NCBI GenBank assembly: GCA_016703225.1
Contig: JADJCM010000010.1
Coordinates: 220,734-284,733 of the forward strand
Direction: 5' to 3'
DNA length: 64,000 nt
Source: Lysobacterales bacterium
Lineage (GTDB): Bacteria > Pseudomonadota > Gammaproteobacteria > Xanthomonadales > Ahniellaceae
The position numbers and the translations under genes were made by a program. Under the pieces are notes generated by a model that worked only from the letters and a program-made list of their open reading frames with translations, made no database searches and had not been told where the DNA came from. Shown piece by piece: positions 18,713 through 27,350 of the stretch (the stretch's first letter is position 1; each line of letters begins with the position of its first letter).

Positions 18713-19895
18713 GGTCGGCTCCGATGGCTTGCGCCAGGTAGTGCTCGATGGTGGCGCGATCGGCCGCATCGGGAACTTGTCGCAGATACTCGCGCCATTC
18801 GACTGCGGCCTGCTGTGGCAGCTGTATGCTGCGGTACATGAAACCGAGGTCGCGATGCGCGATCGGCGGGTAGCCGGGCACGCGCATGGCGGCACGGTAG
18901 GCGTCGATGGCGCGCTTATCGTCGCCGCCGGCGCGACGCTTGCGGAACAGTTCGCCGCGGTAGTACTCGATCCAGGCCAGATGCGCGCCCTGGGCGCGCT
19001 GTTGCAGACGATCGAGCAGGACAATGGTCTGCGGATAGTGCCGGCGTCCCATCTCGTCTTCGAGCCAACTGGCGAAGAAGGGTGCGGTGGCGGCGCGGAA
19101 CTCGGCTTCGCCGGTGCGCGTTCCGGCATCTACAAACGCTTCCGCCGCTTCGCGCAGCGTGGTCATGCGTTCCTCGGTCGCCGGATGCGTGGCGAAGATG
19201 CCGGAAGGCTTGGTACGGTCGCGGGCGTTATCCTCGGCGAGCAGTCCCTGCCACAGCGTGGCGCCCTGGTCGGCGCGGTAGCCAAGGCGGACGGCACGGT
19301 CGAAACCCTCGGTATCGGATTCGCGCTCGGCGTCGCGGCCGTACTTGTACAGCGAGGCGTAGGCGACAAGTTGGGTGACATCGAAGATGTCGTGGGCGTC
19401 CTGGGTGCCGCTGCGCGCCGCGACCAGCTGCAGCAGACTGAGTGCATTCATGATGTCCTTGGCGCGGCGCCACTGTTTGATCGAATGTTGGTGCGTGAAA
19501 TGGCCGATCTCGTGGCCGAGCACGAAGCCGATCTGGGCCTCGTTTTCCGAGCGCAACAGGGCGCCGGTCCAGACCTGCATCACGCCATTCGGTGCCATGC
19601 TGGCGTTGAAGTAGGGGCGTCGCAGGACATAGACGCGGATGTCGTTGCAGTAGTCGCCGGCGATGTCGCAGACCAGTTTGCGGACATAGGCATTGAGTGC
19701 TGGGTCGCGCACCAGCAGCGGCGAGCGTTGCAGCGACAGTTCGGCCTGGTCGAGCGCCAGCCATAACCCGGCTTCGTCGGTGTCCTCGGCCGGACGTTCC
19801 CCGGGCGCCATGTCACGCAAGGGCTGTTGCGAAGCGCAGCCGCCGAGCAAGGCCACACCGGCCACGAGCGCAAACCACCGCGGCAGGCGGCTCAC
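18699..19895 (-). CDS. M48-family zinc metalloprotease lipoprotein
   Basis: The 398-residue protein has a lipobox (LLGGC, Cys20) and an M48 protease domain with the zinc motif HEIGH (residues 128-132) and a downstream third ligand in ERESD. The C-terminal third has helical repeats, with AIDAYRAAMRVPGYPPIAHR and AVEWREYLRQVPDAADRAT resembling TPR units. Related proteins (BepA, LoiP, YfgC types) check outer-membrane protein assembly in the periplasm. The GTG start overlaps the stop of the upstream lipoprotein gene (GTGA). Confidence 0.88.
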   Translation of the reverse strand: MSRLPRWFALVAGVALLGGCASQQPLRDMAPGERPAEDTDEAGLWLALDQAELSLQRSPLLVRDPALNAYVRKLVCDIAGDYCNDIRVYVLRRPYFNASMAPNGVMQVWTGALLRSENEAQIGFVLGHEIGHFTHQHSIKQWRRAKDIMNALSLLQLVAARSGTQDAHDIFDVTQLVAYASLYKYGRDAERESDTEGFDRAVRLGYRADQGATLWQGLLAEDNARDRTKPSGIFATHPATEERMTTLREAAEAFVDAGTRTGEAEFRAATAPFFASWLEDEMGRRHYPQTIVLLDRLQQRAQGAHLAWIEYYRGELFRKRRAGGDDKRAIDAYRAAMRVPGYPPIAHRDLGFMYRSIQLPQQAAVEWREYLRQVPDAADRATIEHYLAQAIGADHANH

Positions 19896-20725
19896 AGCGG
19901 CAGCCCCTTGAGCAGACGCCCCGCGGTGGCGGCAGCGCCCTCGGCGTCACGCATGTCGCCCATCTGGTCGGTCATGACGTTGAACCAGACCACGTCGCCG
20001 GTCTTGAGATCGACCAGGGTGGCGATGCCGCCCTGTTGTCCTCCTTGCAGCAGCGCCACCTGCAACGCCACGCCGAGCAACATCATCGCCACTCGGCCCT
20101 TGCTCGAGTAGGAATCGTTGATCTGCAAGGTGAGCATGTAATCGGCGCCGGTGCGGCTGGCGATCTCCCGCACGCCGGGGCCGAGCGTCCAGCTCAGTGG
20201 CTTGCGCCGCGCGGTGCCGCGCGTCGGCAGCGGAACGTGCAGGTAGCTGTGGGTGTAGATGGTGCCCATCACCACCCAGTTGAGCGCCAGCAGCTGGCGT
20301 ACCCGGTGCTCGGCCGGGAGATCTGCCCCCGGTTGGAACGTCGGCGCGAGGCGGGCATTGCGCCGCTGCAGGAAGCCTTCGACCGCGGCCATGAAGTGGC
20401 CGCGCGCCGCACGTGTCCAGTCGGCGCGGGGTTCAAGCATGCCGCTGGCCTGCATCTCGTAGAGCTGGATGGAGGGCTCGGCCATGACGATGGTCTTGCC
20501 GCTCAGGGCCACGTTCTGGGCAAAGTCGGGCGTGGTACGGACATGGCTCGATCTGCACGCACCAAGCAGCAGGATCAGCGCGATCGGCAGCAGCTGTCGC
20601 AGGGCGTGGGCGACGGACTTTGCGCGCAGCGACCGGGACGGCAGAGGCCGACTTGGGCGGATTTCGGGGCAGCCGTCGGGGCCTGCCAAAGGCGTGGGAG
20701 AGGCGCGGTTGCTGCATTGCGGCAT
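19892..20725 (-). CDS. Putative lipoprotein, first gene of the M48 operon
   Basis: The 277-residue product has a long polar N-terminus followed by a lipoprotein signal (LLPIALILLLGAC, lipobox LGAC). The mature part has VVMGTIYTHSYLHVPLP, ADYMLTLQINDSYSSKGR and GIATLVDLKTGDVVWFN. The last strand pair resembles the CsgG/TolB-N-like fold of outer-membrane lipoproteins, but assignment is tentative. ATG 20725 follows GGAAG. The start is a little uncertain because the signal sits about 45 residues in. Confidence 0.6.
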   Translation of the reverse strand: MPQCSNRASPTPLAGPDGCPEIRPSRPLPSRSLRAKSVAHALRQLLPIALILLLGACRSSHVRTTPDFAQNVALSGKTIVMAEPSIQLYEMQASGMLEPRADWTRAARGHFMAAVEGFLQRRNARLAPTFQPGADLPAEHRVRQLLALNWVVMGTIYTHSYLHVPLPTRGTARRKPLSWTLGPGVREIASRTGADYMLTLQINDSYSSKGRVAMMLLGVALQVALLQGGQQGGIATLVDLKTGDVVWFNVMTDQMGDMRDAEGAAATAGRLLKGLPL

Positions 20726-20784
20726 GGTAGACTTCCAAAGTTCGCCCGCCGCGCGGGCCGGTTGATTCATCGACGGGGACAGCG

Positions 20785-21981
20785 ATGCTGAAGCTAGCGG
20801 AACGCATGGGGCGAGCGAAAGCCAGTGCGATCATGATCGTTGCGGAAAAAGCCAGAAAGCTGAAAGCCGAAGGTCGCGACATCATCAGCTTCTCGATCGG
20901 CGTACCCAACTTTCTGCCGGGCGAGCATGTTTATACCGCGGCGCGTGAATCGCTCGCCAAGGACTCCGGCAGCTACGGCTCCAATCGCGGCAGCGAGGCG
21001 TTGCTCGATGCCTTCCTCAAGCACCTGCGTGAAGGCGGGCTAGACGGCTACGAACGCGCAAATCTCGTGGCCGGCGTCGGCGCCAAGCACGTGTTGTTCA
21101 ACGTCATGTACGCGCTGCTCGACGAGGACGACGAGATCCTGATCCCGACACCGTACTGGACCAGCTATGCCGACATCGCCGACATCCTCGGTGCCCGCTC
21201 GACACTGCTCTACTGCGGCCCCGAACAGAACTACAAGCTGACGCCGGACCAGTTGCGCGACGCGCTGAAGTCGAAGCCGAAGGCGTTGCTGTTCAACAAC
21301 CCGTCGAATCCGACCGGCATGGTCTACGACCACGCCGAGGTGCGCGCGCTCGCCGACGTGCTGGTCGAGTCCGAAACCTGGATCATCTCCGACGACATCT
21401 ACAACCGCATGATCTTCGACGGGATCGGCTACGCGCATCTGGTCAAGGCGCGCCCCGAACTGCGTGACCGCTGCATCCTGCTTGATTCGATCTCCAAGAC
21501 CTATGGCATGCCCGGTTGGCGCGTGGGCATGGTGGCCGCACCCACAGCGGTGGCGCAGGCGCTGGTGAACCTCAACTCCAACCACATCACCAACCTGCCG
21601 GAAGTGGTCACCGCGGCCGCGGTCGCCGCCTTCACCGGGCCGCAGGACGTACCGGAACAGAAGAACCGCGAGTTCCAGGACAAGCGCGACCAGGTCATGG
21701 CGGCGCTGGCAGCCATCCCCGGCGTTGCCTGCCCGAAACCCGCCGGCGCGTTCTACGTGTTCCCGGACGTGTCCTGCGCATTCGGCAGGTCGCACGCCGG
21801 CAAGCGCATTGGCAACGACGTCGATTTCTGCAACGCGTTGCTGGAAGCCAAGGGCGTGGCCTGCGTGCCGGGCTCGGCCTTCGGCGAGCCGCGCGCGATC
21901 CGCATCAGTTACACCTGCCCGACTGCGCAGTTGCCCGATGGGCTGAAGCGCATCCAGGATTTCTTTGCAGAACTCGTATAG
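20785..21981 (+). CDS. Class I aminotransferase, probably aspartate aminotransferase
   Basis: The 398-residue enzyme is a fold-type I PLP aminotransferase. Substrate and cofactor residues are visible: NNPSNPTG (N172-G178), D203 and Y206 in SDDIYNRM, the Schiff-base lysine K238 in DSISKTYGMPGWR, and IRISY at the end carrying the carboxylate-binding arginine. The overall pattern is that of subgroup I-gamma aspartate aminotransferases; aspartate/prephenate or aromatic use cannot be excluded. It likely shares a transcript with hicBA, which starts 15 bases downstream. Confidence 0.88.
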   Translation: MLKLAERMGRAKASAIMIVAEKARKLKAEGRDIISFSIGVPNFLPGEHVYTAARESLAKDSGSYGSNRGSEALLDAFLKHLREGGLDGYERANLVAGVGAKHVLFNVMYALLDEDDEILIPTPYWTSYADIADILGARSTLLYCGPEQNYKLTPDQLRDALKSKPKALLFNNPSNPTGMVYDHAEVRALADVLVESETWIISDDIYNRMIFDGIGYAHLVKARPELRDRCILLDSISKTYGMPGWRVGMVAAPTAVAQALVNLNSNHITNLPEVVTAAAVAAFTGPQDVPEQKNREFQDKRDQVMAALAAIPGVACPKPAGAFYVFPDVSCAFGRSHAGKRIGNDVDFCNALLEAKGVACVPGSAFGEPRAIRISYTCPTAQLPDGLKRIQDFFAELV

Positions 21982-21995
21982 GTGGGAGAGGGACG

Positions 21996-22220
21996 ATGCG
22001 GAACCTGCGGTTGACGGCAGTGATCGAACGGGAAGCCGATCTGTACGTTGCGCACTGCGCCGAGTTGGACGTCGCCAGCCAGGGCGAAAGCGTCGAAGAC
22101 GCGCGGCGCAATCTGAAGGAAGCGGTCGAGATCTTCCTTGAAACGGCATCGGTGGAGGAAGTGAAGGCGCGCCTGCACCAGGAGGTGTATGTCACGCACC
22201 TGGAGGTGGCTGTTGCCTAA
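21996..22220 (+). CDS. hicB: HicB-type antitoxin (short form)
   Basis: The 74-residue protein has the HicB partial RNase-H-like fold. LTAVIEREADLYVAHCAELDVASQG is followed by EDARRNLKEAVEIFLE, which matches the family. The usual C-terminal ribbon-helix-helix or HTH domain is missing, so it is the short form. A Shine-Dalgarno (GGGAGAGGG) precedes ATG 21996. The stop overlaps the toxin start by eight bases. Here the antitoxin is upstream of the toxin, which reverses the hicA-hicB order of E. coli but is common in short-HicB loci. Confidence 0.85.
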   Translation: MRNLRLTAVIEREADLYVAHCAELDVASQGESVEDARRNLKEAVEIFLETASVEEVKARLHQEVYVTHLEVAVA

Positions 22221-22434
22221 GCTGCCCAAGCTGTCGGGGGCGCAGGCATGCGCGATCCTCGCCAGGCATGGGTTTGCGGCGGTGCGCCAGCGCGGAAGCC
22301 ACGTGGTCATGCAGAAATCGCTGGGGGAAGGCGGCACCGTGACCGTTCCCGTCCCACAGCACAACGAATTGGCGAACGGCACGCTGATGTCGATCATTCG
22401 TCAGAGCGGTTTGTCCAAGCACCTATTTCACTAG
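22213..22434 (+). CDS. hicA: HicA-type mRNA interferase toxin
   Basis: The 73-residue protein has the double-stranded-RNA-binding-like HicA fold. LSGAQACAILARHGFAAVRQRGSHVV carries the catalytic histidine in RGSHVV, and VPVPQHNELANGTLMSIIRQSG is typical of the C-terminal half. Family members cleave mRNA until neutralised by HicB. A TTG start at 22213 is used because GGAGG lies six bases before it and it overlaps hicB; ATG 22189 would place the SD inside the gene. Confidence 0.88.
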   Translation: MPKLPKLSGAQACAILARHGFAAVRQRGSHVVMQKSLGEGGTVTVPVPQHNELANGTLMSIIRQSGLSKHLFH

Positions 22435-22452
22435 ATCCGAGGAGTCCACCCG

Positions 22453-23436
22453 ATGAAGAAGCCCGTCCGTGTTGCCGTCACCGGCGCTGCCGGTCAGATC
22501 GGTTATTCGCTGCTGTATCGCATCGCCTCCGGCGAAATGCTGGGGCGCGACCAGCCGGTCATTCTGCAGATGCTGGAACTGCCGATGGACAAGGCCCAGG
22601 CGGCGCTCAAGGGCTGCATGATGGAGCTTGAGGACTGCGCCTTCCCGCTGCTCGCCGGGATGGTCGGCACGGCTGATCCGAAAGAGGCGTTCAAGGACGC
22701 CGATGTCGCGCTGCTGGTCGGCGCGCGTCCGCGCGGACCGGGCATGGAGCGCAAGGACCTGTTGCTCGAGAACGCCAAGATCTTCACCGAGCAGGGCCGC
22801 GCGATGAACGAAACCGCGAGCCGCGACATCAAGGTGCTGGTGGTCGGCAATCCGGCCAACACCAATGCCTATATTGCGATGAAGTCGGCGCCGGATCTGG
22901 CGAAAAAGAACTTCACCGCGATGCTGCGCCTCGACCACAACCGCGCGCTGTCGCAGTTGGCCGGCAAGGCCGGCATCGCGGTGGCCGATATCGACAAGCT
23001 GGTCGTGTGGGGTAACCACTCGCCGACGATGTATCCGGACTACCGCTTCGCCAGCGTCGGCGGCAAGTCGCTCAAGGACCTGATCAACGACGAGAGCTGG
23101 AACCGCGAGACCTTCATTCCCAAAGTCGGCAAGCGCGGCGCTGCGATCATCGAAGCGCGTGGTCTCTCCTCCGCCGCCTCCGCCGCCAATGCCGCGATCG
23201 ATCACATCCGTGACTGGGTGCTCGGCACCAACGGCAAGTGGGTCACGATGGGCGTCCCGTCGGACGGCAGCTACGGCATCCCCCAGGACGTGATGTACGG
23301 CGTGCCGGTCACCTGCGCCAATGGCGAGTACACCCGCGTCAGCGGCCTCGCCATCGACGACTACAGCCGCACGATGATGGACAAGACCCTCGCCGAACTC
23401 GAAGAAGAGCGTGCCGGCGTGGCGCACTTGCTGTAA
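22453..23436 (+). CDS. mdh: Malate dehydrogenase
   Basis: The 327-residue enzyme is an NAD-dependent malate dehydrogenase of the MDH type used by beta- and gammaproteobacteria such as Xanthomonas. The Rossmann motif [11 protein letters not shown] is at the N-terminus (GAAGQIG, residues 11-17), the substrate arginines lie in [11 protein letters not shown], and the catalytic His is in [13 protein letters not shown]. It interconverts malate and oxaloacetate. GAGGAG precedes ATG 22453. It sits one gene before prpB, so TCA and methylcitrate enzymes are together. Confidence 0.96.
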   Translation: MKKPVRVAVTGAAGQIGYSLLYRIASGEMLGRDQPVILQMLELPMDKAQAALKGCMMELEDCAFPLLAGMVGTADPKEAFKDADVALLVGARPRGPGMERKDLLLENAKIFTEQGRAMNETASRDIKVLVVGNPANTNAYIAMKSAPDLAKKNFTAMLRLDHNRALSQLAGKAGIAVADIDKLVVWGNHSPTMYPDYRFASVGGKSLKDLINDESWNRETFIPKVGKRGAAIIEARGLSSAASAANAAIDHIRDWVLGTNGKWVTMGVPSDGSYGIPQDVMYGVPVTCANGEYTRVSGLAIDDYSRTMMDKTLAELEEERAGVAHLL

Positions 23437-23442
23437 CTCCTT

Positions 23443-23525
23443 CCTTCTCCCACCGGGAGAAGGTGCCCGAAGGGCGGATGAGGGATAGCTCCCTCACCGC
23501 ATCCCCTGTCCCGGTGTGAGAGGGG
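23443..23525. repeat. REP-like palindromic intergenic element
   Basis: The gap between mdh and prpB begins with a perfect nine-base inverted repeat (CCTTCTCCC/GGGAGAAGG, three-base loop) at 23443-23463. It continues with GCCCGAAGGGCGGATGAGGG and a second, weaker stretch rich in CCCT and GAGGGG. This text is typical of the short palindromic elements scattered between genes in Xanthomonadaceae, and the hairpin may also terminate the mdh message. Only this copy is seen in the window. Confidence 0.55.
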
Positions 23526-23542
23526 CTTCCGCGAGGATTCCG

Positions 23543-24430
23543 ATGACGACTCAAGTATCCGCTGGCGCCCGATTCCGCGCCGCACTGGCCGCCGAGAAGC
23601 CGTTGCAGGTCATCGGTGCGATCAATGCCAACCATGCCCTGCTCGCCAAGCGTGCAGGCTACAAGGCGATCTACTTGTCGGGTGGCGGCGTCGCCGCCGG
23701 TTCGCTCGGCATGCCGGATCTCGGCATCAACACCATGGACGACGTGCTGATCGACACACGGCGCATCACCGATGTCTGCGATCTGCCGCTGCTGGTGGAC
23801 ATCGACACCGGCTTCGGCCCGAGCGCGCTCAACATCGCGCGCACGGTGAAGGCGCTGATCAAGGCCGGCGCGGCGGCCTGCCACATCGAGGACCAGGTCG
23901 GTGCCAAGCGCTGCGGCCATCGTCCCGGCAAGGAGATCGTGACCGCCGAGGAGATGGCTGATCGCGTCAAGTCCGCTGCCGACGCCAAGACCGATGCTGG
24001 CTTCTTCCTGATCGCACGCACCGACGCCATCGCCGTCGATGGCGTTGACGCCGCGATCGAACGTGCGCAGCGCTGCGTCGAAGCCGGCGCCGACGGCATC
24101 TTCGCCGAGGCCGCCTACGACCTGCCGACCTACCAGCGCTTCGTCGATGCGGTGCAGGTGCCGGTGCTCGCCAACATCACCGAGTTCGGCAAGACCCCGC
24201 TGTTCTCGCGCGATGAACTGGCCTCGGTCGGTGTCGCCATCCAGCTCTATCCGCTGTCCGCATTCCGTGCCATGAACAAGGCCGCCGAAGCCGTGTACGC
24301 CGCCATCCGCCGCGACGGCCACCAGAAATCGGTCATCGACTCGATGCAGACCCGCGAAGAACTCTACGATCGCATCGGCTACCACGACTACGAGCGCGCG
24401 CTGGATGCGCTGTTCGCGAAACAACGCTGA
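23543..24430 (+). CDS. prpB: Methylisocitrate lyase
   Basis: The 295-residue enzyme cleaves 2-methylisocitrate to pyruvate and succinate in the propionate (methylcitrate) cycle. It is a PEP mutase/ICL-superfamily TIM barrel with [16 protein letters not shown], Mg-binding aspartates in [10 protein letters not shown] (D86, D88) and the active-site KRCGH (residues 122-126), the PrpB-specific form. GAGGA precedes ATG 23543. The partner prpC lies about 2.9 kb downstream, separated by inserted accessory genes. Confidence 0.95.
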   Translation: MTTQVSAGARFRAALAAEKPLQVIGAINANHALLAKRAGYKAIYLSGGGVAAGSLGMPDLGINTMDDVLIDTRRITDVCDLPLLVDIDTGFGPSALNIARTVKALIKAGAAACHIEDQVGAKRCGHRPGKEIVTAEEMADRVKSAADAKTDAGFFLIARTDAIAVDGVDAAIERAQRCVEAGADGIFAEAAYDLPTYQRFVDAVQVPVLANITEFGKTPLFSRDELASVGVAIQLYPLSAFRAMNKAAEAVYAAIRRDGHQKSVIDSMQTREELYDRIGYHDYERALDALFAKQR

Positions 24431-24447
24431 AACGGCAGAGTCCGGCG

Positions 24448-24470
24448 GTTTTCGAGGAGTCACTGGGGGA
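24448..24470 (+). repeat. 23-base direct repeat, first copy
   Basis: The run from GTTTTCGAGGAGTC to TGGGGGA is repeated without change at 25490-25512. This copy is in the leader of the first IPTL-CTERM-like gene, 49 bases before its start. Confidence 0.85.
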
Positions 24471-24518
24471 AACGAGACTCCGACGCGGTCGTGTCGCAGA
24501 CGCGGGGAGGATTCTCAC

Positions 24519-25541
24519 ATGACTCGGATGGTTCGCTTGTGGTGGGTGAACGCGCTGGTATTGGCGATGGTTGGACCGCTGTGCGCGGTGGTGCGGGCGT
24601 CGACAGTCACAGTCGCGCCGCCTCCTTCGGGTTCGGCATCGTTCGCCATCACACTGGCGAACACCGGCAGTGCTTCGGTGGCTCAGCCGCGCTTTCATCT
24701 GGCTTTCTTTCCGTCGAGTCCGTATTCGATCACCGCAGCTGCACCGTGCCACATTCACAACTTGGCGCTGACGATCATCCCGTCACTCGAGGCGCCGCCC
24801 CTGGCTGCGGGTGAGTCGGTATCGTGTACGGTGACCTTCGCACGCACGAGCGTGACGCCGATTTCATCCTTTGCGATCCATCCCAGCCCGGCACCCGGTT
24901 CGGCGACGGTGACGCTGGCGCCTTCTCGTTGGGAGTTCGGTGTGTTCGACGATCCGTCGATTTCGGTGGGACCCGTGCATCCGTTGCCGATGGCCGGGGC
25001 GACCGAAGCATTGTTCCGGATTACCGTGACGAATCCCGGAGACTTTCCGCTGACGGATGTTGAAGCGGGCGGCTGTCAATTCGTTTCCAGTGCAATGGTG
25101 ACGATGGATACCCACATTCCCGGCGGATGTGCAGGGTCGTCGCTGCCTTACGTCTTCTGTTTCACTGGTTTGGTCGATTTCAGCGCTCCGATTCCCGACG
25201 TGCCGGCGCACTCGCAACAATCTTGCCTCGTGCGAGCGCGTCGATCATCGGGGTTGGTCGAGGGTACCGGTTGGCCATTCGACTTGTACTTCCTGCGCGA
25301 CGCCGAAACGGCATCGGGCTATCGCGTGGGCGACTCGAATTGGATGAACAATTCAACCTATGCTGACGTCGCATTCGGGGCGCCCGCGCAGGCGATTCCG
25401 GCCGGGCGAGCCCAGTTGTTCGCCTTGCTGGCGCTCGTCATTTTCGCTTCGGCCTTGGTCGGTCTTCATCGAGCAAAGCAGGCATCGACGTTTTCGAGGA
25501 GTCACTGGGGGAGTGCTTGCGGCGGCGCGTCCTGGCAGTGA
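24519..25541 (+). CDS. Secreted IPTL-CTERM-like protein, first paralogue
   Basis: The 340-residue product has an N-terminal signal (LVLAMVGPLCAVVRAS) and two repeated beta-sandwich-like blocks with FAITLANTGSASV and LFRITVTNPGDFPLTD, a pattern of extracellular Ig/CARDB-like domains. Near the end is IPAGRAQLFALLALVIFASALVG followed by HRAK, a tripartite sorting signal like IPTL-CTERM. About 19 further residues follow (ASTFSRSHWGSACGGASWQ) that come from the second copy of the 23-base repeat, so the stop seems to have been lost. The start has GGGGAGG upstream. Confidence 0.7.
   Translation: MTRMVRLWWVNALVLAMVGPLCAVVRASTVTVAPPPSGSASFAITLANTGSASVAQPRFHLAFFPSSPYSITAAAPCHIHNLALTIIPSLEAPPLAAGESVSCTVTFARTSVTPISSFAIHPSPAPGSATVTLAPSRWEFGVFDDPSISVGPVHPLPMAGATEALFRITVTNPGDFPLTDVEAGGCQFVSSAMVTMDTHIPGGCAGSSLPYVFCFTGLVDFSAPIPDVPAHSQQSCLVRARRSSGLVEGTGWPFDLYFLRDAETASGYRVGDSNWMNNSTYADVAFGAPAQAIPAGRAQLFALLALVIFASALVGLHRAKQASTFSRSHWGSACGGASWQ
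25490..25512 (+). repeat. 23-base direct repeat, second copy
   Basis: This copy is identical to 24448-24470 and lies 61 bases before the start of the second IPTL-CTERM-like gene. It overlaps the last codons of the first gene, and so marks the joint of a tandem duplication. Confidence 0.85.
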
Positions 25542-25572
25542 GCGCTGCCGGTAGCAGCGGGAGAGCCGACTC

Positions 25573-26505
25573 ATGCTGCGTCGCCTGCTGTTTCTTCTGA
25601 TTGCTCTCGCCAGCCTGGGCTCGACCCGTGCACAGCAAGTAGTGATTGCGCCCCTGCCATCATCCTCGGCATCGCTGAACGTGACCCTTTCTAATGCGGG
25701 TGCAGTTGCAATCGCCGAACCGGAATGGATTGCTTCACCGCTGTACTTCGTGCATACGACGGCCACGGCGTCGCCGCCTTGTCTGTTGACGCAGACCGCG
25801 TACAACATCCGCCTGGCCACTCCGGCGCTTGCTGCGGGAGCCTCGATCTCCTGCGTGCTGACCTTTGCCCGCGACTCGGCAGCACCGATACCCACGACGG
25901 GCTTGGACTTTCGGGCCCGATCCGGGGATCCCGCGTTGCTGATGGCGCCATCGACCTGGATCCTGGGGAGCGTGGCTGATCTTCGCTTGCGGGTGGAGCC
26001 AGTTCTGCCCTTGCCGCCACAGGGCGCGACGGAAGCGCTGTTCCGCGTCGTCGTGAGCAACCCTTCGGACGCGCTGGTCAGCGGCGTCGTCCTCGGGCGC
26101 TGTGCTGATTTCGGGGTCTCGCCGTTCCGTGTGGATTCCGCCATCCAAGGTGGATGTGGCGATCCGGACGTCGGCGTCTTGTGCTTCTCCGCTGCCGAAT
26201 TCGAATTCGCGATTCCGGCCGTGCCAGCGCGCGGCGAGTCCTCGTGCGTGCGCCGGGCATCCAGGCTTGTCGGATTGGTTGCGGGTGCAGGTACGAACGT
26301 GTTCATCGAGTCCGCTTCTGCTCGGTCCGATGCCGGCTACTGGGTGTCCGATCCTGGGCTGGACAACGACGACGCGTCGTTCGCAATCGGTTTTCTTGCT
26401 GCTGCTTCTATCCCGGCGCTGCAACCGTGGTCACTGCTCGCACTGCTGCTAGGCATCGCGTTGTTTGCAGTTCGCGCTCTGGCGCGGTCCCGGGTTGGTC
26501 AGTAG
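25573..26505 (+). CDS. Secreted IPTL-CTERM-like protein, second paralogue
   Basis: The 310-residue product is a diverged paralogue of the preceding gene. It shares the signal peptide, [21 protein letters not shown] (compare the first copy), an [16 protein letters not shown] stretch, [19 protein letters not shown], and a C-terminal [21 protein letters not shown] with RALARSR. The last part fits the IPTL-CTERM sorting signal more closely than the first paralogue. Such proteins are processed and anchored or released at the outer membrane by an exosortase-like or rhomboid-type system, inferred from the family. Confidence 0.72.
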   Translation: MLRRLLFLLIALASLGSTRAQQVVIAPLPSSSASLNVTLSNAGAVAIAEPEWIASPLYFVHTTATASPPCLLTQTAYNIRLATPALAAGASISCVLTFARDSAAPIPTTGLDFRARSGDPALLMAPSTWILGSVADLRLRVEPVLPLPPQGATEALFRVVVSNPSDALVSGVVLGRCADFGVSPFRVDSAIQGGCGDPDVGVLCFSAAEFEFAIPAVPARGESSCVRRASRLVGLVAGAGTNVFIESASARSDAGYWVSDPGLDNDDASFAIGFLAAASIPALQPWSLLALLLGIALFAVRALARSRVGQ

Positions 26506-26586
26506 GACGTACCGGTGCTGGAACCAAGATGCCATTCCGGCGACAGGTGGCCCCATTGGGTCCGGCAGCAGGATTGCCCGGCGGAG

Positions 26587-26634
26587 CCTCCGAAGATCCC
26601 GATGCGTATATACTTCCGGTGCATACTTCGGAGG
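26587..26634 (+). promoter_or_regulatory. Inverted repeat in front of vapBC, including its Shine-Dalgarno
   Basis: Perfect nine-base arms CCTCCGAAG (26587-26595) and CTTCGGAGG (26626-26634) flank a segment with GTATATAC and a partly repeated ATACTTC. The right arm contains the GGAGG used by vapB. It may be the VapBC operator, a hairpin that hides the ribosome site, or both. Confidence 0.55.
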
Positions 26635-26638
26635 GGTC

Positions 26639-26860
26639 ATGACGACGACGCGTGTGTTCAGGTCCGGCAATAGTCAGGCGGTGCGGTTGCCCAAGGAATT
26701 CCGTTTTGTCGGCGACGAAGTCGAGATCCTCCGGCGCGATGGTGAGGTGGTGTTGCGCGAGGTGCCGGTACGGCTGGGTGCGCTGTTGCGTGGCCTCCCG
26801 CCCTGGCCGAGCGACTTCCCCGAGGACATCGCCGATCCGCCGCCGGAACCGCTGCCGTGA
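26639..26860 (+). CDS. vapB: VapB-type antitoxin
   Basis: The 73-residue protein begins with the SpoVT/AbrB-like DNA-binding motif [18 protein letters not shown], typical of VapB. A basic, proline-rich tail follows ([18 protein letters not shown]) that would wrap the PIN toxin. It overlaps vapC by four bases (GTGA). It is likely autoregulated through the inverted repeat just upstream. Confidence 0.88.
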   Translation: MTTTRVFRSGNSQAVRLPKEFRFVGDEVEILRRDGEVVLREVPVRLGALLRGLPPWPSDFPEDIADPPPEPLP

Positions 26861-27273
26861 GCCCGGCCAAGGCGAGATTCCTGCTCGATTCCGACACCTG
26901 CATCTATGCCTTGTCGCAGCGCCATCCCGAGCTTTCCCGGCGTCTCGATCGGCTCAAGCCGGGCGAGGCCGCGCTGGCCGCCGCCGCTTATGGCGAATTG
27001 CGTTTCGGCGCCGAGAAGAGCCAGCGTCGCGACGATGCGTTGCTGCGACTCGCCGCGTTGACGCGAGTTGCACCGGTGCTGCCGCTGACCGATGCGGCCG
27101 GAGTTCGTTACGGCGTGATCCGCGCGGAACTGGAGCGCGACGGCACCCCGATCGGTGGCAATGACCTCTGGATTGCGGCGCAGGCGCTGGCTGAGAATCT
27201 GGTGCTGGTCAGCCACAACCGGCGCGAGTTCGCGCGGGTGCGCGGGCTGAAGCTGCAGGACTGGATGGAATAA
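26857..27273 (+). CDS. vapC: VapC-type PIN-domain ribonuclease toxin
   Basis: The 138-residue protein has a PIN domain. The acidic residues are D11 in [13 protein letters not shown]47 in [14 protein letters not shown]124-like in [13 protein letters not shown], and a last one in [16 protein letters not shown] toxins cut tRNA-fMet or rRNA. The start is GTG overlapping vapB. It is clearly related to the vapC at 54222 (shared GGNDLWIAA and REF-x-RV-x-GL). The pair is inside the insertion that separates prpB and prpC. Confidence 0.88.
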   Translation: MSPAKARFLLDSDTCIYALSQRHPELSRRLDRLKPGEAALAAAAYGELRFGAEKSQRRDDALLRLAALTRVAPVLPLTDAAGVRYGVIRAELERDGTPIGGNDLWIAAQALAENLVLVSHNRREFARVRGLKLQDWME

Positions 27274-27350
27274 TGCGGGCAACCTGAAGCTTCGAGCGGC
27301 GGTGCCGGCCGGCGAAGTATCATTCGCGTTTCCAACCGGCGGCTGCAACC

